Of a stretch of 64,000 nucleotides of DNA, positions 8,785 through 16,435 are shown piece by piece (position 1 is the stretch's first letter; every line of letters starts with the position of its first letter). This stretch comes from Planctomycetota bacterium (lineage in GTDB: Bacteria > Planctomycetota > Phycisphaerae > Phycisphaerales > UBA1924). Location: positions 1-64,000 of the forward strand of contig JACTNA010000035.1 in NCBI GenBank assembly GCA_014584315.1. The letters run 5' to 3'. Position numbers and translations under genes: made by a program. The notes beneath the pieces are model-generated. The model did no database searches, was not told where the DNA came from, and saw only the letters and a list, made by a program, of their open reading frames with translations.

Positions 8785-9662
8785 CCGTTCTCGGCGTCGA
8801 CATCGGCGGGTCGAGCGTGAAGGCCGCGCTGCTGCGCGACGGGGCGGCGAGCGCGATGGCGCGCAGCGCGACCTACGAGCGCCCCGACGCCGCGCGGATC
8901 GCCGCTGCGCTGCGCGAGGCGGTCGATGCGCTCGGGCTGTCGCGCGGCGGGCCTCCCGAGGCCGTGGGCCTGTGCGTGCCGGGCGTGCGCGATCCCGGCT
9001 CGACGGTGGTCCGGGCGTCGCTGAACGTGCCGGGGCTGGTCGGCGCGGACCTGCGCGATCTGGTCGCGGGCGCGCTCGGTGCCGCGAGCGCGCCGCGCCG
9101 GCTCACCGTCACGACCGATGCGCACGCCGCGGCCGTGGACGTGCAGCGCGCGCGCGCCATCGCGGGCAGGCTGCTGGCGTTGTCGCTCGGCACCGGCGTC
9201 GGGGCGTGCGTGCTGGACGACGGCGTCGCGCTGCGCGTCACGGGCGACGGGCCGGGGCACCTCGGCCAGATCGATGTCTCGCTTGACGACGCGCCGCCGC
9301 GCGGCGCGGACGGCGCGCTCGGCACCCTGGAGGCGTACATCGGCCTGCCCGCGCTCACCCGCCGGCTCGGCGCGGACCACGCCGCGATCGCCGCGTCGCT
9401 GACGCCCGATGACCCCGGCGTGCGTGCGCTCGTCCGCGCCCTGCGCATTGCGCACGCGGTCTACCGGCCCGACGAGGTCTGCCTGCTCGGCGGAGTCGGC
9501 CTCGCGATCGGCCCGTTGCTCCCGGCCCTTCGCGGGCGCATCGACGACGGACTCACGTCGCTCGCTCGCCCGGGATGGCGGCTCAGCACGGGCGACGACC
9601 TGCACCACGCCGCACGCGGAGCGGCCCGGCTGGCGGAAGCGAATGCCGGAGGGACGGGGTGA
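8781..9662 (+). CDS. ROK-family sugar kinase-like protein lacking the zinc motif
   Basis: A 293-residue actin-fold protein. Phosphate-1 motif GVDIGGSSVKAALL is at residues 4-17, the strand with the catalytic Asp is TVTTDAHAAAVD (about 113), and LLALSLGTGVGACVLDDG is the phosphate-2/glycine-rich segment. The ROK segment around GHLGQIDV should be followed by CxCGxxGCxE; here that stretch reads PPRGADGALGTLEAY, so all zinc cysteines are gone while the following LEAY is kept. ROK kinases phosphorylate glucose, ManNAc or GlcNAc. Translationally coupled (ATGA) to the GHL10 lipoprotein gene. Activity is plausible but not certain without the zinc site. Confidence 0.82.
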   Translation: MTVLGVDIGGSSVKAALLRDGAASAMARSATYERPDAARIAAALREAVDALGLSRGGPPEAVGLCVPGVRDPGSTVVRASLNVPGLVGADLRDLVAGALGAASAPRRLTVTTDAHAAAVDVQRARAIAGRLLALSLGTGVGACVLDDGVALRVTGDGPGHLGQIDVSLDDAPPRGADGALGTLEAYIGLPALTRRLGADHAAIAASLTPDDPGVRALVRALRIAHAVYRPDEVCLLGGVGLAIGPLLPALRGRIDDGLTSLARPGWRLSTGDDLHHAARGAARLAEANAGGTG

Positions 9663-10015
9663 CTGAGCGGGCGGCCGTCGCGGCGTCCACGTCCCGGGCG
9701 TGAGATCGGCCTCCCGCGACCCGGGTCGGGGTCCGTCCGGCGTGGTCGGGCGGGGCGGGCGGGCGCGGGCAGATCGGCCATGGGGCTTGACGCGGGGGGC
9801 CGGGGTCGGGAGACTCACGGCCCGCATCCCGGTGGGGGGTCGGGGCGTATGGCCCGTGCCGACGGGCTAGGCTCTCGGCGCGGGGGGACGCGGGCCGGCC
9901 TGGCTGGGCCGGGCGGCGGCAGGCGGGCGGCGTGTCGAGTCACGCGGCCTGAGAAACGGAACCGGTCCGGCTCCGCGGCGCGAGTCGCGGGGCGGGCCTC
10001 TGGCGGAGCATGGCC
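9663..10015. other. Intergenic region, very GC-rich, no gene seen
   Basis: No frame here has credible coding features. A TAGGCT at 9868-9873 could serve as a -10 element for the gene starting at 10016, which would give a leader of about 135 nt. G-rich tracts are frequent on the plus strand. Confidence 0.5.
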
Positions 10016-11458
10016 ATGGCGGCACGCAGCGGCGCGAGCGTCGGGACGTTGGTGACGATCACGATCCTGAGCCTGTTGAGCCTCGGGTTGTTCGTCGCGA
10101 CGATCGTCTTCTACGGCAAGTTCAGCCGCACGCAGAGCGAGAAGCAGATGGCCGAGCAGGCCCTGCGCGAGTTCGTGCGTCAGGAAGAGCAGCAGGACCC
10201 GCAGATCGTCTCGATGGCGCAACTGGCCGGGCGGTCGGGCCAGAGCGTCGTCGGGTATCTCCAGTCCTCGCACCGCCAGACGATGGAGCGTCTCTCCGGC
10301 TCCGGGCGCGACACCTACGAGGCGATGATGGAGCGGCTGGGGAACGTGCGTCTCGCGGGGGTGGCCGCGGCGACGGGATGGACGCCGGCGCAGGAGGGGG
10401 CACAGCCGCCGTCGGTGCAGGACCTGGCGGCCGGCTCGAACCTGTTGCAGTTGCTGCGCGACGTTGACGCGCACGCGACGCGGCTGGCGTCGAACCTCGC
10501 GGACGCCGAGCGGGCGCGGGTGGTGGCGGAGAACGACCTGCGCAACGAGACCGAGCGCGTGGCGGCGATCCAGTCGCGGCACCAGGCGACGCTGGCGGCG
10601 ATCGAGGAGCAGTTGGACCGCTACCGCGACGAGTTGAACTCGTACCGGGCGGGCACCGACCGGGCGCGGGCGGACATGGACGCCCGGGTCGAGCGCATCC
10701 GCGGCGACTCGCGCGACCGCGAGGGCCAGTTGCTCGACCGCATCAGCGCGCTCGAGGACGAGCGGGCCAGGCTCCAGAACCAGTTGGACGTGCTGCGCGG
10801 TGAGCGCACGAAGGACCTCTTCCGCGTGACCGACGAGTACGCGCTCGTGGACGGCCAGATCGTGGGCACCAACGCGACCGAGCGGCAGGTGACCATCAGC
10901 GTCGGGCGTCGCAACAAGGTGCCGCTGGGGATGTCCTTCTCGGTGTACTCGAGCGCGTCCGCGATCCGCCCCGACGCCGAGACGGGCGACTACCCGCGCG
11001 GCAAGGCGTCGATCGAGGTGATCCGCGTCGATGAGACAACGTCGCTCTGCCGCGTGCTCTTCGAGGTGCAGGGGAACCCGATCGTGCGCGGCGACGTGAT
11101 CGCCAACCCGGTGTACGACCCGAACAAGGTCTACAAGATGGTGGTGGCGGGCAACTTCGACGCCAACAACGACGGCATCGCCACCGAGTCCGAGCAGGCC
11201 GCGATCCGGGCGAAGATCGAGGCGTGGGGCGGGATGGTGATCGACGACCTGAGCGGCGACGTGGACTTCCTGGTGCTGGGACAGGCGCCGGTGCTGCCGC
11301 CCGCGCCCGGCCCGCAGGCCCCGATCGCGGTGGTGCTGCAGTACACCGAGTTGCAGGCCGCCCTGCGGCGGTACGAGCAGTTGTTCGCGCAGGCGGCGGC
11401 GACGTCGATCCCGGTGCTGAACGAGAACCGCCTGCGGACCCTGCTCGGGGAGCGTTGA
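10016..11458 (+). CDS. Membrane-anchored coiled-coil protein with C-terminal BRCT-like domain
   Basis: A 480-residue protein. Residues about 12-32 (VTITILSLLSLGLFVATIVFY) form one membrane helix. Residues about 35-270 are rich in heptads (EKQMAEQALREFVRQEE, then AENDLRNETERVAAIQSRHQ and a long Glu/Arg/Leu stretch). A beta-rich domain around ISVGRRNKVPLGMSFSVY and RVLFEVQGNPIVRGDVI follows. The last ~110 residues resemble a BRCT fold: strand KMVVAGNF, helix AIRAKIEAWGG, strand VDFLVLGQ, helix QLFAQAAATSIPVLNEN, terminal RLRTLLGE. A calcium-loop-like DANNDGIATESE sits after the first strand. The second of two in-frame ATGs is chosen because GGAG at 10005-10008 is 7 nt away, versus 1 nt for the ATG at 10010. 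Function unknown; the next gene begins 7 nt downstream. Confidence 0.75.
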   Translation: MAARSGASVGTLVTITILSLLSLGLFVATIVFYGKFSRTQSEKQMAEQALREFVRQEEQQDPQIVSMAQLAGRSGQSVVGYLQSSHRQTMERLSGSGRDTYEAMMERLGNVRLAGVAAATGWTPAQEGAQPPSVQDLAAGSNLLQLLRDVDAHATRLASNLADAERARVVAENDLRNETERVAAIQSRHQATLAAIEEQLDRYRDELNSYRAGTDRARADMDARVERIRGDSRDREGQLLDRISALEDERARLQNQLDVLRGERTKDLFRVTDEYALVDGQIVGTNATERQVTISVGRRNKVPLGMSFSVYSSASAIRPDAETGDYPRGKASIEVIRVDETTSLCRVLFEVQGNPIVRGDVIANPVYDPNKVYKMVVAGNFDANNDGIATESEQAAIRAKIEAWGGMVIDDLSGDVDFLVLGQAPVLPPAPGPQAPIAVVLQYTELQAALRRYEQLFAQAAATSIPVLNENRLRTLLGER

Positions 11459-11465
11459 GCGGGGC

Positions 11466-12587
11466 ATGGGCGCGCTGCCCGCGTTTCTGCACCCGGCGGC
11501 CTACTACGCGATCCGAACCGCGGCCGCCCTCCCCTTGATCCTGCCTCCGCGCGAGAGCATCCGCTGCGCCCGCGACCTCGGCCGGCTCTGGGCGGGCGCG
11601 CCGGTGAACCGGGCGCGCCTCCGCCGCGCCGCCGCCAACCTCGCGTTCGTCTACCCGGACTGGGACGAGGACCGTCGCCTCGCGCTGGCGGTGCGGGCCT
11701 ACGAGCACCTGTTCATGCTCGGCGTGGAGGTCGCGCTCACGCCGCGCCTGATGAACGAGGAGGGCTGGCTCCGCCACGTCGAACTGGACCGGGTGGACGG
11801 GGCGCTGCGCGCGCTGATGCGCGGCCGCCCGACCGTGATGATCACCGGGCACTGCGGGAACTGGGAGTTGCTGGGCTACACGGTCGCGCTGCTGGGGTAT
11901 CCCGTGCACGCCCTCTACCGCCCGCTGGACATGCGCCCGCTCGACCGCTGGCTGCGCCAGAGCCGGGAGCGACGGGGCATGACGCTGGTGGACAAGTTCG
12001 GCGCGATGCACGCGATGCCGAGGATCCTGGCGCGGGGCGCGCCGATGGGGATCGTCGCCGACCAGAACGCCGGGGACCGCGGCATGTTCGTCCCGTTCTT
12101 CGGGCGATTGGCCTCGACCTACAAGTCGATCGGCCTGCTCGCGATCCAGTTCCGCACGCCCGTCGTGGTCGGGCAGGCGAGGCGGCTCGGGTGGAACGAC
12201 ACGCACGACCGGCCCGTCGAGCACGGCTTCAGCGCGGGCGAGCACGCCCGCGACGACTGCGGCGTCCGATATCGCATCGAGATGGTCGACGAGATCTTCC
12301 CCGAGGAGTGGGAGTCCCAGCCCGACCCGCTCTTCTATCTGACGGCGCGCTACCGGCGCGCGATCGAGACCATGATCCGTGCCGCGCCCGAGCAGTACCT
12401 CTGGATGCACCGCATCTGGAAGAGCCGACCGCGCCACGAGCGCGAGGGCCGGCCCTTCCCCAACGTCCTGCGAGAGAAACTCCGCGCCCTGCCCTGGATG
12501 ACGGAGGAGGAAGCCGCCCGGATCGAGGAACAATCGGCCCGGGACGCCGAGTTCCTGGCCCGGCACGGCCTGACGCGGCTCCCCTGA
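11466..12587 (+). CDS. LpxL/HtrB-family lysophospholipid acyltransferase
   Basis: A 373-residue inner-membrane-associated acyltransferase. The catalytic HX4E motif is visible in MITGHCGNWELLGY (about 128-141), preceded by the usual Arg-rich amphipathic N-terminus and followed by the substrate segment ADQNAGDRGMFVPFFG, typical of lipid A late acyltransferases. These enzymes transfer an acyl chain from acyl-ACP to lipid A precursors or related lipids, consistent with a diderm envelope. The start lies 7 nt after the preceding stop, so the two genes are likely one transcript. Lipid A as the true acceptor is inference. Confidence 0.85.
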   Translation: MGALPAFLHPAAYYAIRTAAALPLILPPRESIRCARDLGRLWAGAPVNRARLRRAAANLAFVYPDWDEDRRLALAVRAYEHLFMLGVEVALTPRLMNEEGWLRHVELDRVDGALRALMRGRPTVMITGHCGNWELLGYTVALLGYPVHALYRPLDMRPLDRWLRQSRERRGMTLVDKFGAMHAMPRILARGAPMGIVADQNAGDRGMFVPFFGRLASTYKSIGLLAIQFRTPVVVGQARRLGWNDTHDRPVEHGFSAGEHARDDCGVRYRIEMVDEIFPEEWESQPDPLFYLTARYRRAIETMIRAAPEQYLWMHRIWKSRPRHEREGRPFPNVLREKLRALPWMTEEEAARIEEQSARDAEFLARHGLTRLP

Positions 12588-12700
12588 GCGGGCGGTTTTT
12601 CGCTTGCGTCGGGGGGCGTCGCGTGATTGAATGGTTCCGTGGCCGCAACCCTCGCGGCGGGCGGGACGGATGAAGGACGGGCGGGCGGAAGGAGCGTTGG

Positions 12701-13111
12701 ATGATGACCAGTACCCGGCATCGGCTCGACGACGTGCGCGTGCTGATCGTGGACGACGACCGCGACGTGCTGGAGTCGATCGACGCGGCCTTCCGGGCCG
12801 AGGGCGCCCAGACCCTGCTGGCCTCGGACGGCAACAAGGCGGTGGACCTCTGCCGCGACGACCCGCCGGACCTCGTCGTGCTCGACATGATGCTCCCGGG
12901 GCGGTCGGGGTTCCTCGCGCTGGAGCGCATCAAGGGGCGCGAGGACAGCCCGCTGGTCATCATGGTGACGGCCAACGAGGGCAAGCGCCACCAGGCCTAC
13001 GCCGAGAGCCTCGGCGTGGACGGGTACCTGCTCAAGCCCGTGCCGCTCGAGAAACTGCTGGACGCGGCCGTCGCGCTCATCGACGCCCGCGACGCGGACG
13101 AGGACGACTGA
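12701..13111 (+). CDS. Single-domain response regulator (CheY-like receiver)
   Basis: The 136 residues are one receiver domain: acidic pocket VLIVDDDRDVL (residues 13-23), phospho-acceptor Asp in LVVLDMMLPG (about 63), switch Thr in IMVTANEG (about 90), and Lys in YLLKPVPL (about 112). No output domain follows, so it signals by protein contact. The start has AAGGAGCG upstream with good spacing, and an alternative ATG lies one codon later. No histidine kinase is adjacent. Confidence 0.9.
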   Translation: MMTSTRHRLDDVRVLIVDDDRDVLESIDAAFRAEGAQTLLASDGNKAVDLCRDDPPDLVVLDMMLPGRSGFLALERIKGREDSPLVIMVTANEGKRHQAYAESLGVDGYLLKPVPLEKLLDAAVALIDARDADEDD

Positions 13112-13157
13112 GGCGCATCGGGCGGGCTAGTGTCCCCGGCACAGCGGGAGCGCAGCG

Positions 13158-13484
13158 GTGTCGACGCCTCGGATGGTGGTGCTGATGAACTCGAAGGGCG
13201 GCGCGCCGGGCGAGGCCGTGCCCCTGGGGCGGCGCGCCGAGATCGTCGATTCGCTCGGCCGCTTCAACACGCACAGCGACGGCTCGGGCAAGGCGGTCGC
13301 CTTCGGCACGGACCGGCTCTACGGCCCGGGCTTCGTCGTCGAGATGCCCACCGGGCAGGACGAACTGGCGCAGGTCATGGTCTCGATCGGCGACGCCGAC
13401 ACGGCGTGGCCCGTGCTCTCGCGCATGTGCAAGACGCTCGGCTGGCGCATGGTCGATCCCGACTCGGGCAGGTCGTTCTTCTGA
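13158..13484 (+). CDS. Small conserved-looking hypothetical protein, 108 aa
   Basis: I do not recognise a family. The protein is soluble and mixed alpha/beta, with an opening strand PRMVVLMNS and a core FVVEMPTGQDELAQVMVSIGDADTAWPVL. The C-terminus RMVDPDSGRSFF is reminiscent of short housekeeping proteins whose gene sits in a compact cluster. The GTG start at 13158 has GGAG (13147-13150) 7 nt upstream, which favours it over the ATG at 13173. It lies between the response regulator gene and the FmdB-like gene, 13 nt before the latter, so it is probably cotranscribed. Confidence 0.7.
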   Translation: MSTPRMVVLMNSKGGAPGEAVPLGRRAEIVDSLGRFNTHSDGSGKAVAFGTDRLYGPGFVVEMPTGQDELAQVMVSIGDADTAWPVLSRMCKTLGWRMVDPDSGRSFF

Positions 13485-13497
13485 GGAGCGAGCGGCG

Positions 13498-13794
13498 ATG
13501 CCGACCTATGTCTACGAGATCACGGACGCGAACGGCAACGGCACCGGACGCACGTTCGAGTGGGTGCAGCCGATGTCGGCGGCCGCGCTGACCAAGCACC
13601 CGGAGACGGGAGAGCCGGTGCGCCGCGTGCCGCAAGCGCCGATGATCGCCGGCAAGTGGTCCGGCTCGCCCGGCAAGGGCAAACTGAGCGACGCGAACCT
13701 CGACCGGCTGGGGTTCACGAAGTACCAGCGCTCGGGCGACGGCGTGTACGAGAAGCGGGCCGGCAAGGGGCCGCGGACCATCACGCGGGACTGA
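13498..13794 (+). CDS. FmdB-like regulatory protein without zinc-ribbon cysteines
   Basis: The 98-residue product begins MPTYVYEI and continues with FEWVQPMSAAALTKHPETG and PVRRVPQAPMI, which aligns by eye with the FmdB zinc-ribbon family (MPxYxYxCxxC...FexxqxmsxxpLxxCPxCG...vrrv). Every zinc cysteine is replaced: the first CxxC is absent and the second is HPET. The C-terminal half is basic (GKWSGSPGKGKLS, KYQRSGDGVYEK). GAGGAGCG precedes the start. The last 14 nt overlap the convergent glycosyltransferase gene. It likely keeps the fold without zinc; function unknown. Confidence 0.72.
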   Translation: MPTYVYEITDANGNGTGRTFEWVQPMSAAALTKHPETGEPVRRVPQAPMIAGKWSGSPGKGKLSDANLDRLGFTKYQRSGDGVYEKRAGKGPRTITRD

Positions 13795-14932
13795 GCGTGC
13801 GTGCGTTCGTCTCGAGACTCGCAACCAGCCGATCCGCGAGCGCATCCATGCCCAGTCCGGGCGCGAGCGATTCGGCGGCGTGGCGTGCGCGGGAGAGCGA
13901 CGCCGGTTCGAGCGCGGCTTCGATCGCGCCTCGCCAACCTTCGCGCGTGGGGTCGTCCACCAGCGCGCCGGGGCGGTCGCCGGGGGCGAGCGCGACGAGT
14001 TCCGCGCCGGGGGCGTCCGCGCGTGCGAGCACGGGGCGCCCCGCGCGGATCGCGTCGCAGACGAACCGGCCGGTGGTGATGCCCGCGGGCGCGGCGAAGG
14101 GCGCGGCGGCGAGATCGGCGGCGGCGAAGAGGGCATCCATGCGGGCGGTCGCGCCGACGAGGCGCACGCGCTCGGACATGCCCGCTCGCTCGGCGGCACG
14201 GTGCAGGCGGTAGCCGCGGTACGCGGGCGCGACGACCACGGGGCGCGACTCGGCGGCGGCCGCGCCGCAGAGGAACTCGTGCAGCCCCCGCCGGTCGAGG
14301 TGGATGCCGGAGAGCAGGATCACGCGATCGCGCTCGTGCAGGGCGAGCGTGCGCCGGGCGTGCGCGCGCAGGCGCGCGTCGCGCTCCGGGTCGGGGGGGG
14401 GCAGGCGGCTGGCGAACCCCAGGCCCGTGCGCCCGTCGGGGAGCGGTCCGGCGGGGGCGTTCAGCGCGCCGCGCAGCGTGCCCGCGCGTGCCGCGGCGAC
14501 CCGGGCGCGCCGTTCGGCGACCGCGGCGTTCGCCAGCCACGGGCGGTCGGCGAGGTACGCCGCCATCGAGCCGGGGGACGACCGGCGCAGCAGCAGGTTC
14601 GCGCGCAGGGCGGCGACCGTGGGCGGTCCGAGCGGGATCCACAGGTCGCCGGGCGCACAGTGCGTGAGCGAGACGCACGCCCGATCCGCGTGGAGGGCGC
14701 GCACCGCGCCGGCCCAGCGGGCGAAGCGCAGCGGGCGGGCGTGGCGTGCCGTGCGCCGCTCGTCGCGCACCAGCACGCGCATCGGCGCGAAGTCATCGGG
14801 GTCGTCCGCGCCGTCGCAGGCGACCACGACGCCGTGCCCGCGGGCGTGGAGCGCGCGCGCAAGATCGACCGACCACGCGGCGGGAGACCACGGGTGGCGC
14901 TCGGCGTAGTCGGCGAGGAGCAGGAGGTTCAC
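13781..14932 (-). CDS. Glycosyltransferase, GT4/GT-B-like
   Basis: A 383-residue GT-B-type protein. The N-terminal domain starts VNLLLLADYAERHPWSPAAWS, with a glycine-poor but donor-domain-typical LARALHARGHGVVVACDG. The C-terminal domain carries DRVILLSGIHLDRRG, MSERVRLVGAT and MDALFAAADLAAAPFAAPAG, and GRPVLARADAPGAELV replaces the EX7E region. Such enzymes add a sugar from a nucleotide donor during envelope glycan assembly. The GTG start forms a GTGA overlap with the stop codon of the upstream O-antigen-ligase-like gene, so the two are translationally coupled and probably build the same polysaccharide. Confidence 0.8.
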   Translation of the reverse strand: MNLLLLADYAERHPWSPAAWSVDLARALHARGHGVVVACDGADDPDDFAPMRVLVRDERRTARHARPLRFARWAGAVRALHADRACVSLTHCAPGDLWIPLGPPTVAALRANLLLRRSSPGSMAAYLADRPWLANAAVAERRARVAAARAGTLRGALNAPAGPLPDGRTGLGFASRLPPPDPERDARLRAHARRTLALHERDRVILLSGIHLDRRGLHEFLCGAAAAESRPVVVAPAYRGYRLHRAAERAGMSERVRLVGATARMDALFAAADLAAAPFAAPAGITTGRFVCDAIRAGRPVLARADAPGAELVALAPGDRPGALVDDPTREGWRGAIEAALEPASLSRARHAAESLAPGLGMDALADRLVASLETNARTLSPA

Positions 14933-16281
14933 GCGGAAGGCCCGGGAGGGGGGGGACGCCAGGGGAGCGCAAAGAACGTGAGCGCGCCGAGCACCGCGCT
15001 GGTCTGCGCGTTGATGTGGACGACGTCGAACGCGCTGACGAGCAGCAGGCCGACCAACGCCCAGAACGGGCCGTCCGCGTACCCGGGCGGGCCGTCGCCC
15101 GGGATCCGGCGGGCCGCACCGCGCAGGACGGCGGCGATGAAGGCGACGGCGATCGCCAGCCCCGGCAGGCCCCCCGTCGCCGCGATGTGGAGCAGCGCGT
15201 TGTGGGCGTGGTCGTGGATCGAGCGGGTGGCGGGGTCGATGCCCCGGGACCGGAGACGGTCCTCGACCCAGCGTCGGTAGCCGCCCGAGCCGGTGCCCGC
15301 GAGCGGGTGATCGGCGAACGCGGCGACGGCCCAGCCCGCCATGGCGATCCGCGCGCCGGTATCGGTGTTGTACTCCCCGTCGTGCAGGGCGGCGGAGACC
15401 TCGGCGCGCGCCGCGGCCACGCGGTCGCGGAGCGATTGGCCGCCGAGCGTCCACGCCGCGGTGGCCGCGACGCCCACGACGATCGCGGCCGCGACGGACG
15501 CGACGATCAGGCCGCGCCAGCGCGCGGCTCGCCATCCCGCGGCGACGCCGACGAGCAGGATGAGGGCGGCGGAGGCGATCCACGCTCCGCGCGTGCCCGT
15601 CGCCGCCAGCCCGGCGATGGTGCAGAGACACCCGAGGATGCCGAGGACGCGCCAGCGCCCCCGGCCCCAGACCACCGCGGGCAGGTGCAGGCCGAGCGCG
15701 GCGGTCAGGATGGTGCCGCCCACGACGGGCATCCACCACCCGGAGTTGCGCCCGGGGAGTCGGTCGAAGGTGAGCCACTCGACGCTGGCGGCGAGGCCGA
15801 CGGCGTGGGCGACCTGGCCGATCTGCCCGAGCGCGAGGCCGAGCGCCATCGCGCCGAGCAGGAGCGACCGCCGCTGGGCGAGCGGCCACAGGCAGACGAT
15901 CACCGCGAACCACCGCACGGTCGACGCCTGATCGAAGCCGAGCGAAGGGTCCGGCGACCAGAGGAGCGAGAGCGCGGCCCACGCGGCCCACACGAGCAGG
16001 ATGAGCATCGGCGGCTGGATGATGAGGCGAAGGAACGTGGCCCAGTGGCGGTGGATGCGGATGAGGAACGCGGCCGCCAGCGGGATGCCGGCGAGTTGGG
16101 ACGGGCTGATCGGCGCTCCGAGAAAGAGGCACCAGAGCGCCCCGATGACGGTGTGGACCCGCAGGCCAAACGGGTCGATCGCCCGCTGGCGATCGAAGGC
16201 ACGGACGGCCCAGGCGGGGTCGATCCACGGGGCGTCGAGCCAGTGGAGGAGAGTTCGCCGGGGGCGGTCGTTGGAGATCAT
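14929..16281 (-). CDS. O-antigen ligase / Wzy-like polytopic membrane protein
   Basis: A 450-residue protein with about 11-12 hydrophobic helices. The large periplasmic loop lies before the C-terminal helices: ARIAMAGWAVAAFADHPLAGTGSGGYRRW, followed by a SIHDHAHNALLHIAATGGLPGL segment. The HPLxGxGxGxxR and HxHN patterns are the signature of the Wzy_C / O-antigen ligase family, which polymerises or ligates lipid-linked glycans at the periplasmic face. The ATG at 16281 gives a normal N-terminus; the frame extends far upstream but that part is antisense to the next gene. No Shine-Dalgarno is obvious. Coupled to the downstream glycosyltransferase gene by GTGA. Confidence 0.83.
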   Translation of the reverse strand: MISNDRPRRTLLHWLDAPWIDPAWAVRAFDRQRAIDPFGLRVHTVIGALWCLFLGAPISPSQLAGIPLAAAFLIRIHRHWATFLRLIIQPPMLILLVWAAWAALSLLWSPDPSLGFDQASTVRWFAVIVCLWPLAQRRSLLLGAMALGLALGQIGQVAHAVGLAASVEWLTFDRLPGRNSGWWMPVVGGTILTAALGLHLPAVVWGRGRWRVLGILGCLCTIAGLAATGTRGAWIASAALILLVGVAAGWRAARWRGLIVASVAAAIVVGVAATAAWTLGGQSLRDRVAAARAEVSAALHDGEYNTDTGARIAMAGWAVAAFADHPLAGTGSGGYRRWVEDRLRSRGIDPATRSIHDHAHNALLHIAATGGLPGLAIAVAFIAAVLRGAARRIPGDGPPGYADGPFWALVGLLLVSAFDVVHINAQTSAVLGALTFFALPWRPPPPGPSA

Positions 16282-16402
16282 TCGGGGCCATCTTGGGGCT
16301 TGGCGGGCCGGGGGGCAAGCCGGACGGGGGGTCTGGGGGGATTCAGGGCAACCATCGGGGGTCGAAAGCGAACAATTGGGGCGGGACGACAGTCCGATGG
16401 TG

Positions 16403-16408
16403 TAGGCT
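16403..16408 (+). promoter_or_regulatory. -10-like TAGGCT for the gene at 16436 (leadered)
   Basis: TAGGCT lies 27 nt before the ATG, and AAGGAG (16422-16427) lies between them with suitable spacing. This is an example of a normal leadered start in the same window as the leaderless ones. Confidence 0.45.
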
Positions 16409-16435
16409 GGGGGTGGGACGCAAGGAGCGGCAGCG

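Noticed and set aside
12588..12610. Terminator after the acyltransferase gene (GGGCGGTTTTTCGC)
   Set aside because: There is a T-run but no convincing stem directly before it.
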